From positions 1,347,501 through 1,411,500 of the forward strand of contig NZ_CP072648.1 in the NCBI RefSeq assembly GCF_018304825.1: a DNA stretch of 64,000 bases, given 5' to 3'. Each line of letters opens with the position of its first letter. The stretch's first letter is position 1. The position numbers and the translations under genes were made by a program. Shown piece by piece: positions 56,041 through 64,000 of this stretch. Source of the stretch: Chloracidobacterium validum. Lineage in GTDB: Bacteria > Acidobacteriota > Blastocatellia > Chloracidobacteriales > Chloracidobacteriaceae. The notes under the pieces were generated by a model. That model was not told the origin of the DNA. It did no database searches and saw only the letters and a program-made list of their open reading frames with translations.

Positions 56041-56505
56041 CTACCCGGCCAAGCCGAAAGCCTCCAGAACTTCCTGGCTATGGGCTTCCACGTTAACCTT
56101 GTCGAAGATCTTGACAATGACGCCCTGCTCATCAATCAGAAAGGTTTTCCGCGCCAGTCCCATGAACTTCTTGCCCTGCCATTCTTGCTCGCCATAGACA
56201 CCGTAGGCTTCGGAGACCGTGTGGCTCGTATCGGCCAGCAACGTGAACGGAAGCTGGTATTTTTCAGCAAAGGCACGGTGCGACGCTTCATCGTCGAGTG
56301 ACACGCCAAGCACGACAATGCCCTTCTCTTGATAGGCTCCATGCGCATCCCGGAAGCTGCACGCTTCCTTGGTACAACCCGGCGTGTCGTCTTTGGGGTA
56401 GAAATACAGGACGACTTTCTGACCGCGGAACTGTTCAAGACTGACTTGATTGCCGCGCATGTCGGGTAGGGTGAAGGTCGGAGCAAGTGAGCCGACGTCA
56501 GGCAT
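56041..56505 (-). CDS. bcp: Peroxiredoxin, Bcp/PrxQ type
   Basis: A 154-residue thiol peroxidase reducing hydrogen peroxide and organic peroxides with thioredoxin. Peroxidatic Cys44 and resolving Cys49 lie in DDTPGCTKEACSFRD, the two-Cys pattern five residues apart typical of PrxQ/Bcp. VVLYFYPKD and FTLLADTSHTVSEAYGV are also family-specific. The ATG at 56505 has GAGG six bases upstream and gives the normal family length; a longer frame reaches 56610. A 295-base AT-richer gap separates it from the divergent tyrosine kinase gene. Confidence 0.95.
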   Translation of the reverse strand: MPDVGSLAPTFTLPDMRGNQVSLEQFRGQKVVLYFYPKDDTPGCTKEACSFRDAHGAYQEKGIVVLGVSLDDEASHRAFAEKYQLPFTLLADTSHTVSEAYGVYGEQEWQGKKFMGLARKTFLIDEQGVIVKIFDKVNVEAHSQEVLEAFGLAG

Positions 56506-56800
56506 GGAGCACCTCATAGTGTATGTGGAGATACGAAACATTGGCAGACTAGTCGAATTCGCCCGCCCGAACAATGGGCTTTTCGGTATCTGGCTGTTCA
56601 GCCGAGGCACAACGCGATATAGTCAGCCGAGTTAGCGAGCGGCAACGACTTGCCCAGTGTCACCAAGACACGCTGGCTAACGCCTAATCGAACACTGGTT
56701 TGACGTTGAACTCCCGGCGTTGTAGCCGCGTGGTTTCAAACATATCAACCTAGGCTTTTCAGCCGTTTATCCGCATATAGCACATCTTCAGATCACCGCC
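56506..56800. other. 295-base divergent intergenic region
   Basis: It lies between the bcp (minus) and wzc-like (plus) starts, so it should hold both promoters. I see no RNA gene, long inverted repeat or convincing -35/-10 pair on either strand. Confidence 0.4.
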
Positions 56801-59389
56801 ATGCCCCAAGATTCATCCAGTCACAATGCCATGCTCGCGCCGACGGCGGCCGAGGTCGAACTCAGCACGCCAACTGTTCAGGACCGCATGCGGCGGCGTG
56901 GGAGTTATCAATACACGCTACCGCAGGAGGATAGTGGGCAACCGGTACGCCAAGCGCTACTGACCATCCTACGCTACAAGTTTACGGTTATTCTTTGTGT
57001 CGTTCTGACAATGACCGTGACCGGCTTGGCGCTTTCCCGTATGCAGCCGATTTACGAGGCGTCAAGCAACATCGAAATTGCCCCGGAAAAGGAGTTTTAT
57101 TCTTCGAACGGGCGCAGTATTTCATTCGCACCCTATTCGGTTGACCCGGATTATCTCAATACCCAGATTCGTAAAATTTCGAGTCCGGCGCTGCTCGTTG
57201 AGGTGGTCAAGACCCTCAAGCTCGACCGTGATCCAAAGTTTCTGGCGACCGGACCCACGACGTTGAGCGCCGCCCTGACCGACCTCATTCGCTCGCCGCG
57301 GGGACGCCCAGAGGCTCCACAAGCTGCCAACCCAGGCGAGTTGCCTGAAGCCAATCCCGCCGCAGCCGCAAGCGAAGCTGATGAGTTGGAGCGCTATGCC
57401 CCCCAGATTGGACGGCTAACGGCCGGATTGCAAGCCTATGGCATCCCCCGCACACGACTGGTGCGGATCGTTTTCCAGCACCATGACCCTGAAACGACAA
57501 AGTTGGTTGTCAACACGGTTGCTGAAGTGTTTGCCCGACGGAATGTCTCCGACCGCCTGCAGCAGGGCAGCAGTCAGAAGGAGTTTTTATCCTCCACAGC
57601 GGCGCGGTTACAGCAAGAAATTCTTGAAGAAGAGCGCAAGCTGACGGAATACCTTCGCACGCGAAAAATCGTTTCACTCAAACCGGAAGACAACCCGGAA
57701 GTAGCGCGCCTGACCGGACTCAATCAAGCCCTACTCGAAGCTGAAAAAGAGCGGCTGCGCGCCGAGGAACGTTATCAAGCCAGCTTGAACGAACCGATTG
57801 ACTCGCTCAATGAAATGCAATCCGACACCGAGCTTCAGAAGCTGCGCGGTAAGATTTCCGAACTCAAGCAGCGCCGGCTCGAGCTACTCGCAACGTACAC
57901 CGAACTTCACCCGGATGTCGTTCAGGTTGAGCAGCTTTTGGCCCAAGCTGAACAGGAACTCAAGGAAGCCAAGCTCAACACCCTGGCCCGCATCAAGACG
58001 GACTATTTCAACGCCAAAAAACGTGAAGAAGAGCTTCGGGCGCGCGTCGAGAAGCAGCGGAATGAAGTGGTGACGCAAAACGGCGACGGCGTCATGCAGC
58101 GCATGATGCAGGACAACATAGACAACAAGAAAAAAATGCTTCAGACCCTCCAGTCCACCACGAAGGACACCGAGATTGGTCTGCGCATGGACCTCAACAA
58201 CATCATGGTATCCGACCGAGCCAGCACGCCTGGCGCGCCGATTAGTCCGCGCGTCAGCTACACCCTGAGCGTGGCATTTTTTCTTTCGCTCTTTGGCGGG
58301 ATTGGAATGGCCTTTACCCGCGAGTACCTCAACACGCGCATCAAGTCAGTCGAAGACGTGGATCGCCTGCTCAACTTGCCGACGCTGGGACTGATTCCGC
58401 AAGTTTCGGCCAAGGAGTTGGGCAAAGGGAGCGGCTACTACAACTATGGGGGGGAAACCAGGGCGTTGGCCAAGCTGGCGGATGGACGCCCCTTGCCAAT
58501 GGACTTCAATATCGGACTCAGTGCCTTTGCCCTCTCGGCCTCGCCTGTCGGCGAGGCTTACCGCCAGCTCCGCACGTCCATCTTACTCTCATCTTCGGAA
58601 GACGTTCGCAACCGGATCATCCTCATCACCAGTAGCCAACCCGGCGAAGGCAAAACGACGACGTCCTTCAATACGGCGATTTCGCTGGCCCAGACTGGGG
58701 CATCGGTCTTGCTCGTGGACTGCGATCTGCGGCGTCCCCAACTTCAGAAACTCTTTGATAAGCAAGGTCAAGACAATGTCTTTCGGCCTGGCTTGTCGCG
58801 GTACCTGGCCGGACAGTGCAAGATTAGCGACATCTTCACATCGTCTCCGATTCCATACCTAACCTTGATTACGTGTGGGCAGATGCCACCCAATCCGGCC
58901 GAACTGCTTGGTTCGCAGCGCATGCGGTCGTTGCTGGCCTACGCGGTCGAGAAGTTTGACTACGTCATTCTCGATACGCCGCCCATGTTGTCGTTTGCCG
59001 ACGCGACGATTCTCTCGGCCATGGCCGACAGCGTCATTTTGGTGGTCAACTGCCAGCGTTCAAAACGCGACATCGTGAAGCGCACGTGCCGGAAACTCGA
59101 TGAAACCAACACGCGCGTGCTGGGCGTCGTCCTCAACGGCATGTCGCAAGAACAATCGAGCTACTATGGCTACGACTATTACGGCTACAGCTCGTACTAC
59201 CGTTACAGTCAGTCAGTTGCCACGCCTGGCGATGGTAAAGCTGCCGGCACTAAGCTGCCGCCATCCGCATCGGACGTTTTCGAGCAGCTCAAGTCGGCCC
59301 TGGATGAGCAAGACAAACCAAACGAGGACCAACCGGCGGATACCGACGCGCCGGCGTCTAATGGTACGGCGCGACGCAGCCCAAGGTAG
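56801..59389 (+). CDS. Wzc-like polysaccharide co-polymerase and bacterial tyrosine autokinase
   Basis: An 862-residue inner-membrane protein controlling export or chain length of a surface polysaccharide. After an 55-residue cytoplasmic start and a first membrane segment (about 65-82), a Wzz domain and long periplasmic coiled coils (about 270-480) precede a second membrane segment (about 490-510). The C-terminal BY-kinase domain has Walker A SSQPGEGKTTTS, Walker A' VLLVDCDLRRP and Walker B YVILDTPP. A tyrosine cluster (YYGYDYYGYSSYYRYS) follows, and then a Pro/Asp-rich tail. The fused domains match GumC/Wzc. No other polysaccharide gene is next to it, so it is an orphan here. Confidence 0.92.
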   Translation: MPQDSSSHNAMLAPTAAEVELSTPTVQDRMRRRGSYQYTLPQEDSGQPVRQALLTILRYKFTVILCVVLTMTVTGLALSRMQPIYEASSNIEIAPEKEFYSSNGRSISFAPYSVDPDYLNTQIRKISSPALLVEVVKTLKLDRDPKFLATGPTTLSAALTDLIRSPRGRPEAPQAANPGELPEANPAAAASEADELERYAPQIGRLTAGLQAYGIPRTRLVRIVFQHHDPETTKLVVNTVAEVFARRNVSDRLQQGSSQKEFLSSTAARLQQEILEEERKLTEYLRTRKIVSLKPEDNPEVARLTGLNQALLEAEKERLRAEERYQASLNEPIDSLNEMQSDTELQKLRGKISELKQRRLELLATYTELHPDVVQVEQLLAQAEQELKEAKLNTLARIKTDYFNAKKREEELRARVEKQRNEVVTQNGDGVMQRMMQDNIDNKKKMLQTLQSTTKDTEIGLRMDLNNIMVSDRASTPGAPISPRVSYTLSVAFFLSLFGGIGMAFTREYLNTRIKSVEDVDRLLNLPTLGLIPQVSAKELGKGSGYYNYGGETRALAKLADGRPLPMDFNIGLSAFALSASPVGEAYRQLRTSILLSSSEDVRNRIILITSSQPGEGKTTTSFNTAISLAQTGASVLLVDCDLRRPQLQKLFDKQGQDNVFRPGLSRYLAGQCKISDIFTSSPIPYLTLITCGQMPPNPAELLGSQRMRSLLAYAVEKFDYVILDTPPMLSFADATILSAMADSVILVVNCQRSKRDIVKRTCRKLDETNTRVLGVVLNGMSQEQSSYYGYDYYGYSSYYRYSQSVATPGDGKAAGTKLPPSASDVFEQLKSALDEQDKPNEDQPADTDAPASNGTARRSPR

Positions 59390-59394
59390 CACCG

Positions 59395-60041
59395 GTGCTT
59401 GTGGTGTGGCGCTTTTGGATAGGTTACGGGTTGCTCGCCGCGGCTTACTTGGTCACGCTGGGCTATCGGCCCTATCCCGGAAGCTTTCTCGTCAAAGCAT
59501 TGCCGGTGCTGTTTGCCACCGGTTGGGTCTATGGCCGGGCTCGCGCGCGGACGTGCGCGCGGACGTGGCAGGTCAGTTGCGGGTTGGCCTGGTCTGCGGT
59601 TGGGGATGTGTTCCTGGCGCTTGATGACCGCTTTTTTTCTTCGGGCTGGGGGCCTTTTTCCTCGCTCACTTGTGCTACATTGCCGGATTTGCGCCGCTCG
59701 CGCGAATCCACCAGAGGGCTGCCCTGCGCGCCGGCAGTGTCCTGGGCTATGGGCTTGGGCTGGGATGGGTTTTAGGGCAAGCCACGGGATGGCAACTACC
59801 CATCCTGGCCTATGCTTTGGTGCTCACTGGCATGGGCGTGGCCGCCGCGCTTCGTCAGGGAAGTCATCTGGTCTTCCTGGGCGCGGTTGCCTTCATCATT
59901 TCGGATAGCCTGTTGGCCATCAACCGGTTTTTATTGCCTCTGCCCCTGGAACACATGTTGGTTATGGTGACGTATTACCTTGCCCAGGGACTGATCAGCA
60001 GTGGCATCCTGAGCGACCATGCGGAGCGCCCGACACCATGA
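59395..60041 (+). pseudogene. YhhN-family membrane protein (lysoplasmalogenase-like), frameshifted at a T7 tract
   Basis: Two overlapping frames together make a normal YhhN protein of about 215 residues. Frame 1 (GTG 59395 onward) gives helices and VGDVFLALDD, then loses homology after a run of seven T (59632-59638). Frame 2 from there reads FGLGAFFLAHLCYIAGF and four to five further helices to TGA at 60041, where the smpB ATG overlaps. Eight T (or five) would restore a continuous frame; YhhN includes vertebrate TMEM86 lysoplasmalogenases. This may be a sequencing error, a phase-variable or slippage site, or a real mutation. It sits 5 bases after wzc and overlaps smpB by four, so it is in their operon. 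Confidence 0.8.
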
Positions 60042-60511
60042 CCACGTCCGCCACATCAGACGCCGTCAAAATGATTGCTTCCAACCGGGAGGCGTACTTT
60101 GATTATTTCATCCTCGACACCTACGAGGCCGGTCTCGAACTCGTTGGGACGGAAGTCAAGGCCCTGCGTGAAGGGCGCATCAACCTCAAGGATGCCTACG
60201 TGAGCATCCGGGACGGCGAGGCCTGGCTGCTTGACGCCCACATCAGCCCATATTCACATGGCAACCGCTATAACCACGACCCACGCCGGACCCGTCGTCT
60301 GCTATTGCACAAGCGTGAAATCGCCAAGTTGGCGGCAGCCACCCAGGAACGCGGATTGACGGTTGTCCCCACCAAGCTGTATTTCAAGCGCGGACGCGCC
60401 AAGGTCGAAGTCGCCATTGCCAAAGGCAAGAAGACCTATGACAAGCGCGAAACCGAACGCCGCCGTGACCTTGAGCGCGAGGCCCGCGCCGCGCTCAAAT
60501 CACGCGCCTAA
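60038..60511 (+). CDS. smpB: tmRNA-binding protein SmpB
   Basis: SmpB delivers tmRNA to stalled ribosomes in trans-translation. The 157-residue protein shows the OB-fold segments YFILDTYEAGLELVGTEVKALREGRINLKDAYV and DAHISPYSHGNRYNHDPRRTRRLLLHK, then a basic C-terminal tail (AKGKKTYDKRETERRRDLERE) used inside the decoding centre. Its ATG overlaps the stop of the YhhN-type gene (ATGA). No ssrA (tmRNA) gene was seen in the window. Confidence 0.97.
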   Translation: MTTSATSDAVKMIASNREAYFDYFILDTYEAGLELVGTEVKALREGRINLKDAYVSIRDGEAWLLDAHISPYSHGNRYNHDPRRTRRLLLHKREIAKLAAATQERGLTVVPTKLYFKRGRAKVEVAIAKGKKTYDKRETERRRDLEREARAALKSRA

Positions 60512-60561
60512 TCCCCCAAGACGCTCAACACCAGTATCTTATTGCAGTGGTACCAAATCCC

Positions 60562-62151
60562 ATGACAACGCATCACGTTCTCGTTTGCGGCAACCTTGCC
60601 GAAGACGGACTCAGTCTTTTGCGCAACACGCCCAACATCCGCCTCGATGTCAAACCGGAACTCAAAGAAGACGAACTTGCCGCGCTGATTGCGCCCTACC
60701 ACGCCTTGATTGTCCGCAGTGACACCCGCCCCACGGCAAAAGTGATTGCCGCGGCGGAAAACCTCAAAGTCATCGGCCGAGCTGGAACCGGCGTGGACAA
60801 CATTGATGTCGAAGCGGCGACCAAGCGCGGCATCGTCGTGATGAATACACCGGGCGGCAATAGTGTCACGACGGCCGAACACACCTTTGCCCTGCTGATG
60901 TCCACGGCGCGGCACATCGCCCAGGGGACACTCACGCTCAAAGCCGGCCGCTGGGAGCGGAAAAAGCTCGTGGGCGTCGAGCTGTCGGGTAAAACGTTGG
61001 GCGTCGTCGGGATTGGCCGGATTGGCAGCCTGGTTGCCCAGCGGGCGGCCGCGTTTGGCATGCACACCATTGGCTACGACCCTTACCTGACCAAAGAAGC
61101 CGCGGCCAAGCTGGGCATCGAACTGGTTGCACTCGACACGCTGTTTTCCCGCGCAGATTTCATCACGCTCCATGTGCCACTTACCGATGAAACCCGCCAC
61201 ATCATCAACGCTGAAGCTTTCAAAAAAATGAAGCGTGGCGTCCGGCTCATCAACTGTGCGCGTGGTGGTCTCGTGGACGAACTGGCGCTGGCGGCCGCGC
61301 TCGCAGAGGGCACCGTTGCCGCCGCTGCCCTCGATGTCTTTGAAGAAGAACCGCCCCCCGCAGACCATCCCCTGCTCAACCTGGCCAACGTGACCTGTAC
61401 GCCGCACTTGGGGGCGTCCACCACCGAAGCGCAGATCAGTGTCGCCGTCTCGATTGCCAAGCAAATTGTGGATTTTCTGGAAACCGGGGCCATCTTTGGC
61501 GCGGTCAATGCGCCGTCGGTCAGCGCCGAGATCATGACCGAACTGCGACCGTATGTGGACTTGGGCGTCAAGCTCGGCATGTTTCAGGGGCAGGCGTTTG
61601 GGAGCAATGTCCGGCGGCTGGTCATTGAATACAGCGGCAAGGTCGCCGACCTTGACGTTCGACCGATCACCCAGGCGGTCCTGGTCGGGTTGCTGTCTGG
61701 GACGAGTAATCGCGTCAACTTCGTCAATGCGGCGCTGATTGCCGAGGAACGCGGCATTGCTGTGTCTGAAACCAAAAACCGCGTCGCCAAGGATTTTGCC
61801 AGCTTGATTAGCTTATGGGCGGAAACTGAACAGGGTGAAAGCGATGTCGCCGGCGCGATTTTCCGTGAGTCTGATTTACGCATCGTCCGGGTCAACGGCT
61901 TCCCAATCGAAGCCATCCCCAAAGGTCATATGCTGTTGTGCGCCAACCGCGACCAGCCGGGCACACTGGGGCGCATTTGCTCGACCCTCGGCGATGGCGG
62001 CGTCAACATTGCGCGACTTTACCTTGGACGTAAAGAAATGGGCGGCACGGCGATCTCGCTCATCCAGGTGGATTCGCCGGTTCCCGACCCGGTGCTGACC
62101 AAGCTGGGTGAAATTCCGGCAGTCCTCAAGGCGCGGTGCATTCACCTTTAG
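60562..62151 (+). CDS. serA: D-3-phosphoglycerate dehydrogenase
   Basis: SerA catalyses the first step of serine synthesis. The 529-residue long form contains a catalytic domain and an NAD-binding domain (GVVGIGRIGSLVA, about residues 145-157). Catalytic Arg is in INCARGGLVDE and His in TPHLGASTTEAQ. An intervening allosteric-substrate-binding domain (about 315-450) is followed by an ACT domain (about 455-529; MLLCANRDQPGTLGRI). This multi-domain type is usual in Actinobacteria, cyanobacteria and many others, and can be serine-inhibited. It lies 50 bases after smpB; the ATG at 60562 lacks a strong ribosome-binding site. Confidence 0.96.
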   Translation: MTTHHVLVCGNLAEDGLSLLRNTPNIRLDVKPELKEDELAALIAPYHALIVRSDTRPTAKVIAAAENLKVIGRAGTGVDNIDVEAATKRGIVVMNTPGGNSVTTAEHTFALLMSTARHIAQGTLTLKAGRWERKKLVGVELSGKTLGVVGIGRIGSLVAQRAAAFGMHTIGYDPYLTKEAAAKLGIELVALDTLFSRADFITLHVPLTDETRHIINAEAFKKMKRGVRLINCARGGLVDELALAAALAEGTVAAAALDVFEEEPPPADHPLLNLANVTCTPHLGASTTEAQISVAVSIAKQIVDFLETGAIFGAVNAPSVSAEIMTELRPYVDLGVKLGMFQGQAFGSNVRRLVIEYSGKVADLDVRPITQAVLVGLLSGTSNRVNFVNAALIAEERGIAVSETKNRVAKDFASLISLWAETEQGESDVAGAIFRESDLRIVRVNGFPIEAIPKGHMLLCANRDQPGTLGRICSTLGDGGVNIARLYLGRKEMGGTAISLIQVDSPVPDPVLTKLGEIPAVLKARCIHL

Positions 62152-62171
62152 GTTCTGTCCCCAGTTCAGCC

Positions 62172-63686
62172 CTAAAGGTCTTCCAGTCGGTTCAGGATTT
62201 GTTGGGCCCAAGCCAGCGTTGCTTCCCGTTCGGCGGCGCGCATGGTATCCCACGCAGCGTACATCATGCGCATCCGCTGGTTAGGAAACAGCTTTTCCCG
62301 ATGGCGGTCGAGAAAATCCCAATAAAGGCTATTGAATGGACAAGCGCCATCGCCGTGCCGCCGCTTTGGGTCATAGGCGCAGCCGGTGCAGTAGTCACTC
62401 ATCCGGTTGATGTAGGCAGCGCTGGCGGCGTAAGGCTTGGTCGCCAGAAAACCGCCATCGGCGTAAAGTGACATCCCCAGCACATTTGGTAGCGTGACCC
62501 ACTCATAAGCATCCAGGTACGCCAACCAGAACCACGTATTGACCTCTTGTGGATTCACGCCGGCAATCAAAGCAAAGTTGCCTAACACCATCAGCCGCTG
62601 AATGTGGTGGGTGTGCCCGGTTTCGATGAGCTGCGTGACCGTTTCTCGCAGACACCGTAGATGCGTCTTGGCATCCCAGTAGTAGTGGGGCAGTGGGCGC
62701 GTGTCACCAAAGAAGTTGACCGTCGCAAAGTCCGGCATGCGCAGCCAATAGAGCTGATAGATGAACTCCCGCCAGCCAATGAACTGCCGCACCACACCTT
62801 CGACGGAAGTGAGCCGCGCTTTCCCAGCCCGGTAAGCTTTCTCGGCCTGGCGCGCCGCTTCGAGTGGGTCAAGCAACCCAACGTTGACATAGGGCGACGC
62901 CAGCGAGTGGTACAGTGCCGACTGTCCGGCGACCATAGCATCCTCATACGGGCCGAACAGGTCCAGGCGATGGTCGAGGAAGTCGCGGTAAAAGTGTTCG
63001 GCATCGGCGCGGGTCGTCGCCCAGTGGAACGGCTCGATGTGACCATACCCATCAGGGAAATCTCGGCGCACCCAATCCATCACCTCGCGCGTGATGGCGT
63101 CTGGTGCGTAGCGGGGCAAGGGTGGAAACGGATGGTGTGGTGGCGGGACCTGGCGGTTGTCTTTGTCGTAGTTCCAGGTGCCACCGGTTGGCTCACCATC
63201 CGGCTCGATCAGAAGTCCGGTTTGTCGCCGCATGCGCCGGTAAAAATGCTCCATCACGAGCGTTTTCTTACCACGTGCCCACGCGGCAAAGGCCTGCCGG
63301 TCGCTCACAAACAGTGTCGTTGGAAGCTGGTGGAGCGTGACTTGCCACGCCGCAGCAAGCTGTTGGAGAAGGTCGGCCACGCCATATTCGGTTGGCTCCA
63401 TCAACCAGATACGGGTCGGCCGATACTGCTGCACATGGGCGGCAAAACCGGCTTCAAAGCTCGGCTGCTCCCGGCGGTAGTCCACCTGCCAGCCCAGCCC
63501 GCGGAGTTCCTCGGCATAGTGGCGCATTGCCGAAAACAGGAAGACCAACTTTTGCTTGTGATAGCGGACTCGCCGGGCATGCGCCGACGATTCGATCATC
63601 AGCACGACCGCATCGCGTGGTGTCAGGCGTTCAAAGGCCGGGTGGCGGAGGGTCAACTGGTCGCCCAAAATCCAAATGGTTTCCAT
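62172..63686 (-). CDS. FeS-containing bacterial photolyase (PhrB-type, 6-4 photolyase/cryptochrome)
   Basis: A 504-residue flavoprotein that probably repairs UV (6-4) photoproducts using blue light. The N-terminus WILGDQLTLRHPAFERL and the block ITREVMDWVRRDFPDGYGHIEPF characterise the FeS-BCP branch. The four cluster cysteines are Cys345, Cys433, Cys436 and Cys449; spacings of 88, 3 and 13 equal those of Agrobacterium PhrB (Cys350, 438, 441, 454). FAD-binding region is in the C-terminal half (WREFIYQLYWLRMPDF). The start follows a duplicated 12-base unit containing GAGAAGA. It is divergent from bchM, 114 bases apart, fitting a light-exposed phototroph. Confidence 0.93.
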   Translation of the reverse strand: METIWILGDQLTLRHPAFERLTPRDAVVLMIESSAHARRVRYHKQKLVFLFSAMRHYAEELRGLGWQVDYRREQPSFEAGFAAHVQQYRPTRIWLMEPTEYGVADLLQQLAAAWQVTLHQLPTTLFVSDRQAFAAWARGKKTLVMEHFYRRMRRQTGLLIEPDGEPTGGTWNYDKDNRQVPPPHHPFPPLPRYAPDAITREVMDWVRRDFPDGYGHIEPFHWATTRADAEHFYRDFLDHRLDLFGPYEDAMVAGQSALYHSLASPYVNVGLLDPLEAARQAEKAYRAGKARLTSVEGVVRQFIGWREFIYQLYWLRMPDFATVNFFGDTRPLPHYYWDAKTHLRCLRETVTQLIETGHTHHIQRLMVLGNFALIAGVNPQEVNTWFWLAYLDAYEWVTLPNVLGMSLYADGGFLATKPYAASAAYINRMSDYCTGCAYDPKRRHGDGACPFNSLYWDFLDRHREKLFPNQRMRMMYAAWDTMRAAEREATLAWAQQILNRLEDL

Positions 63687-63710
63687 CGTATCTTCTCGCG
63701 TATCTTCTCG
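63687..63710 (-). repeat. 12-bp tandem duplication carrying the photolyase ribosome-binding site
   Basis: On the minus strand the unit CGAGAAGATACG is present twice, perfectly, directly against the photolyase ATG. Each copy holds a GAGAAGA Shine-Dalgarno-like sequence; the one nearer the ATG is at good spacing and the other 12 bases further. Confidence 0.9.
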
Positions 63711-63800
63711 TCCTAGCGCAGGCTTGACTTTTGGGAGGCTGGATTGGACGTTGGAAGGGAGGTGTGTATTTCAACCGTCTTTACTCTGGAGCGCAATCCC

Positions 63801-64000
63801 ATGGCCCAGTCATACGCCACGGCGCAGGACCGAATTCGCCAGTACTTTGATACCGTCGGCTTTGAAAAGTGGCAGCGTTTCGCGCGCGGCGAAGCGCAAA
63901 ACCGAATCCAGGCCAGCATCGTCGCCGGGCGGGAGCAAACCATGGCTACGATCTTGGACTGGGGCGGCGACTGGCGCGGGCAAAGCGTTCTGGATGCCGG
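63801..64000 (+). CDS. bchM: Mg-protoporphyrin IX O-methyltransferase, 5' part
   Basis: The first 66 codons of a SAM-dependent methyltransferase, cut by the window end. The N-terminus (RIRQYFDTVGFEKWQRFARGE, then IVAGREQTMATILDWGGDW) and the start of the SAM motif (SVLDA at about 62-66) match BchM/ChlM, which methylates the C13 propionate of Mg-protoporphyrin IX in bacteriochlorophyll synthesis. The ATG has GGAG seven bases upstream. Because BchM occurs in chlorophototrophs, this is the strongest marker that the organism is phototrophic. The rest of the gene lies beyond 64000. Confidence 0.9.
   Translation, partial: MAQSYATAQDRIRQYFDTVGFEKWQRFARGEAQNRIQASIVAGREQTMATILDWGGDWRGQSVLDA

Noticed and set aside
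1..64000. tRNA, rRNA, tmRNA, CRISPR arrays, insertion sequences or prophage
   Set aside because: I looked through intergenic regions for cloverleaf arms, T-loop GGTTCGA motifs, repeat-spacer patterns, transposases and terminal inverted repeats, and saw none that stood up. A covariance-model scan would be needed to exclude small RNAs.

Overview
The window is GC-rich, densely coded DNA from a chlorophototrophic acidobacterium, most likely Chloracidobacterium or a close relative. Phototrophy is indicated by three genes: the 5' end of a Mg-protoporphyrin IX methyltransferase (bchM) at the right edge, a PuhE-type photosynthetic-complex assembly domain (34898-36673), and a CruA/CruP-family lycopene cyclase at the left edge. 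Acidobacterial traits include a VWFA-related exported protein, a very large carboxypeptidase-regulatory/TonB-dependent receptor, and several exported TPR and S9-peptidase proteins. I saw no tRNA, rRNA, CRISPR array, insertion sequence or phage gene.

Layout. 1-11 kb: lycopene cyclase-like gene, a small PH-like membrane protein, then a tight plus-strand operon in which two exported PPC-TPR-CHAT caspase-like proteins flank a soluble FHA-FHA-GAF histidine kinase. 11-14.3 kb: a hypothetical exported protein, an RTX-repeat protein ending in an M91-type zinc peptidase domain, and an OmpA-type protein, with two clear hairpin terminators. 14.5-21.6 kb: a long minus-strand series running trmFO, VWFA protein, small protein, Nudix, GT2, dgkA, heptosyltransferase, HIT, Ser/Thr kinase. 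21.7-28.9 kb: an S9 peptidase, the TonB-dependent receptor, and a FixJ-type regulator. 28.8-33.6 kb: a PAS histidine kinase broken by a +1 frameshift and a DevBCA-like exporter.

33.9-38.2 kb (plus strand): haloalkane dehalogenase, a PuhE-CobW/COG0523 GTPase fusion and a MATE exporter. 38.3-46.3 kb: ispG, a TPR protein, an ABC1/UbiB kinase, a TonB-like protein, a small protein coupled to an Rpn11-like JAMM metalloprotease, and RNase D. 46.4-56.5 kb (minus strand): an M1-like peptidase, then a chain sulP - beta-carbonic anhydrase - SDR - trpC - pepP - DUF1636-like gene, an FHA-PrsW fusion, and a Bcp peroxiredoxin. 56.8-64 kb: a Wzc-like tyrosine autokinase, a YhhN-family gene broken at a T7 tract, smpB, serA, and an FeS-type photolyase divergent from bchM.

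The most unusual item is the single polypeptide joining PuhE to a GTP-dependent metallochaperone domain. Chloracidobacterium reaction centres are known to contain Zn-bacteriochlorophyll a', so a link between metal delivery and reaction-centre assembly is an attractive but untested idea. Next in interest are the PPC-TPR-CHAT / FHA kinase operon, the JAMM gene pair, the RTX-M91 protein and two single-base frameshifts at suggestive sequences.
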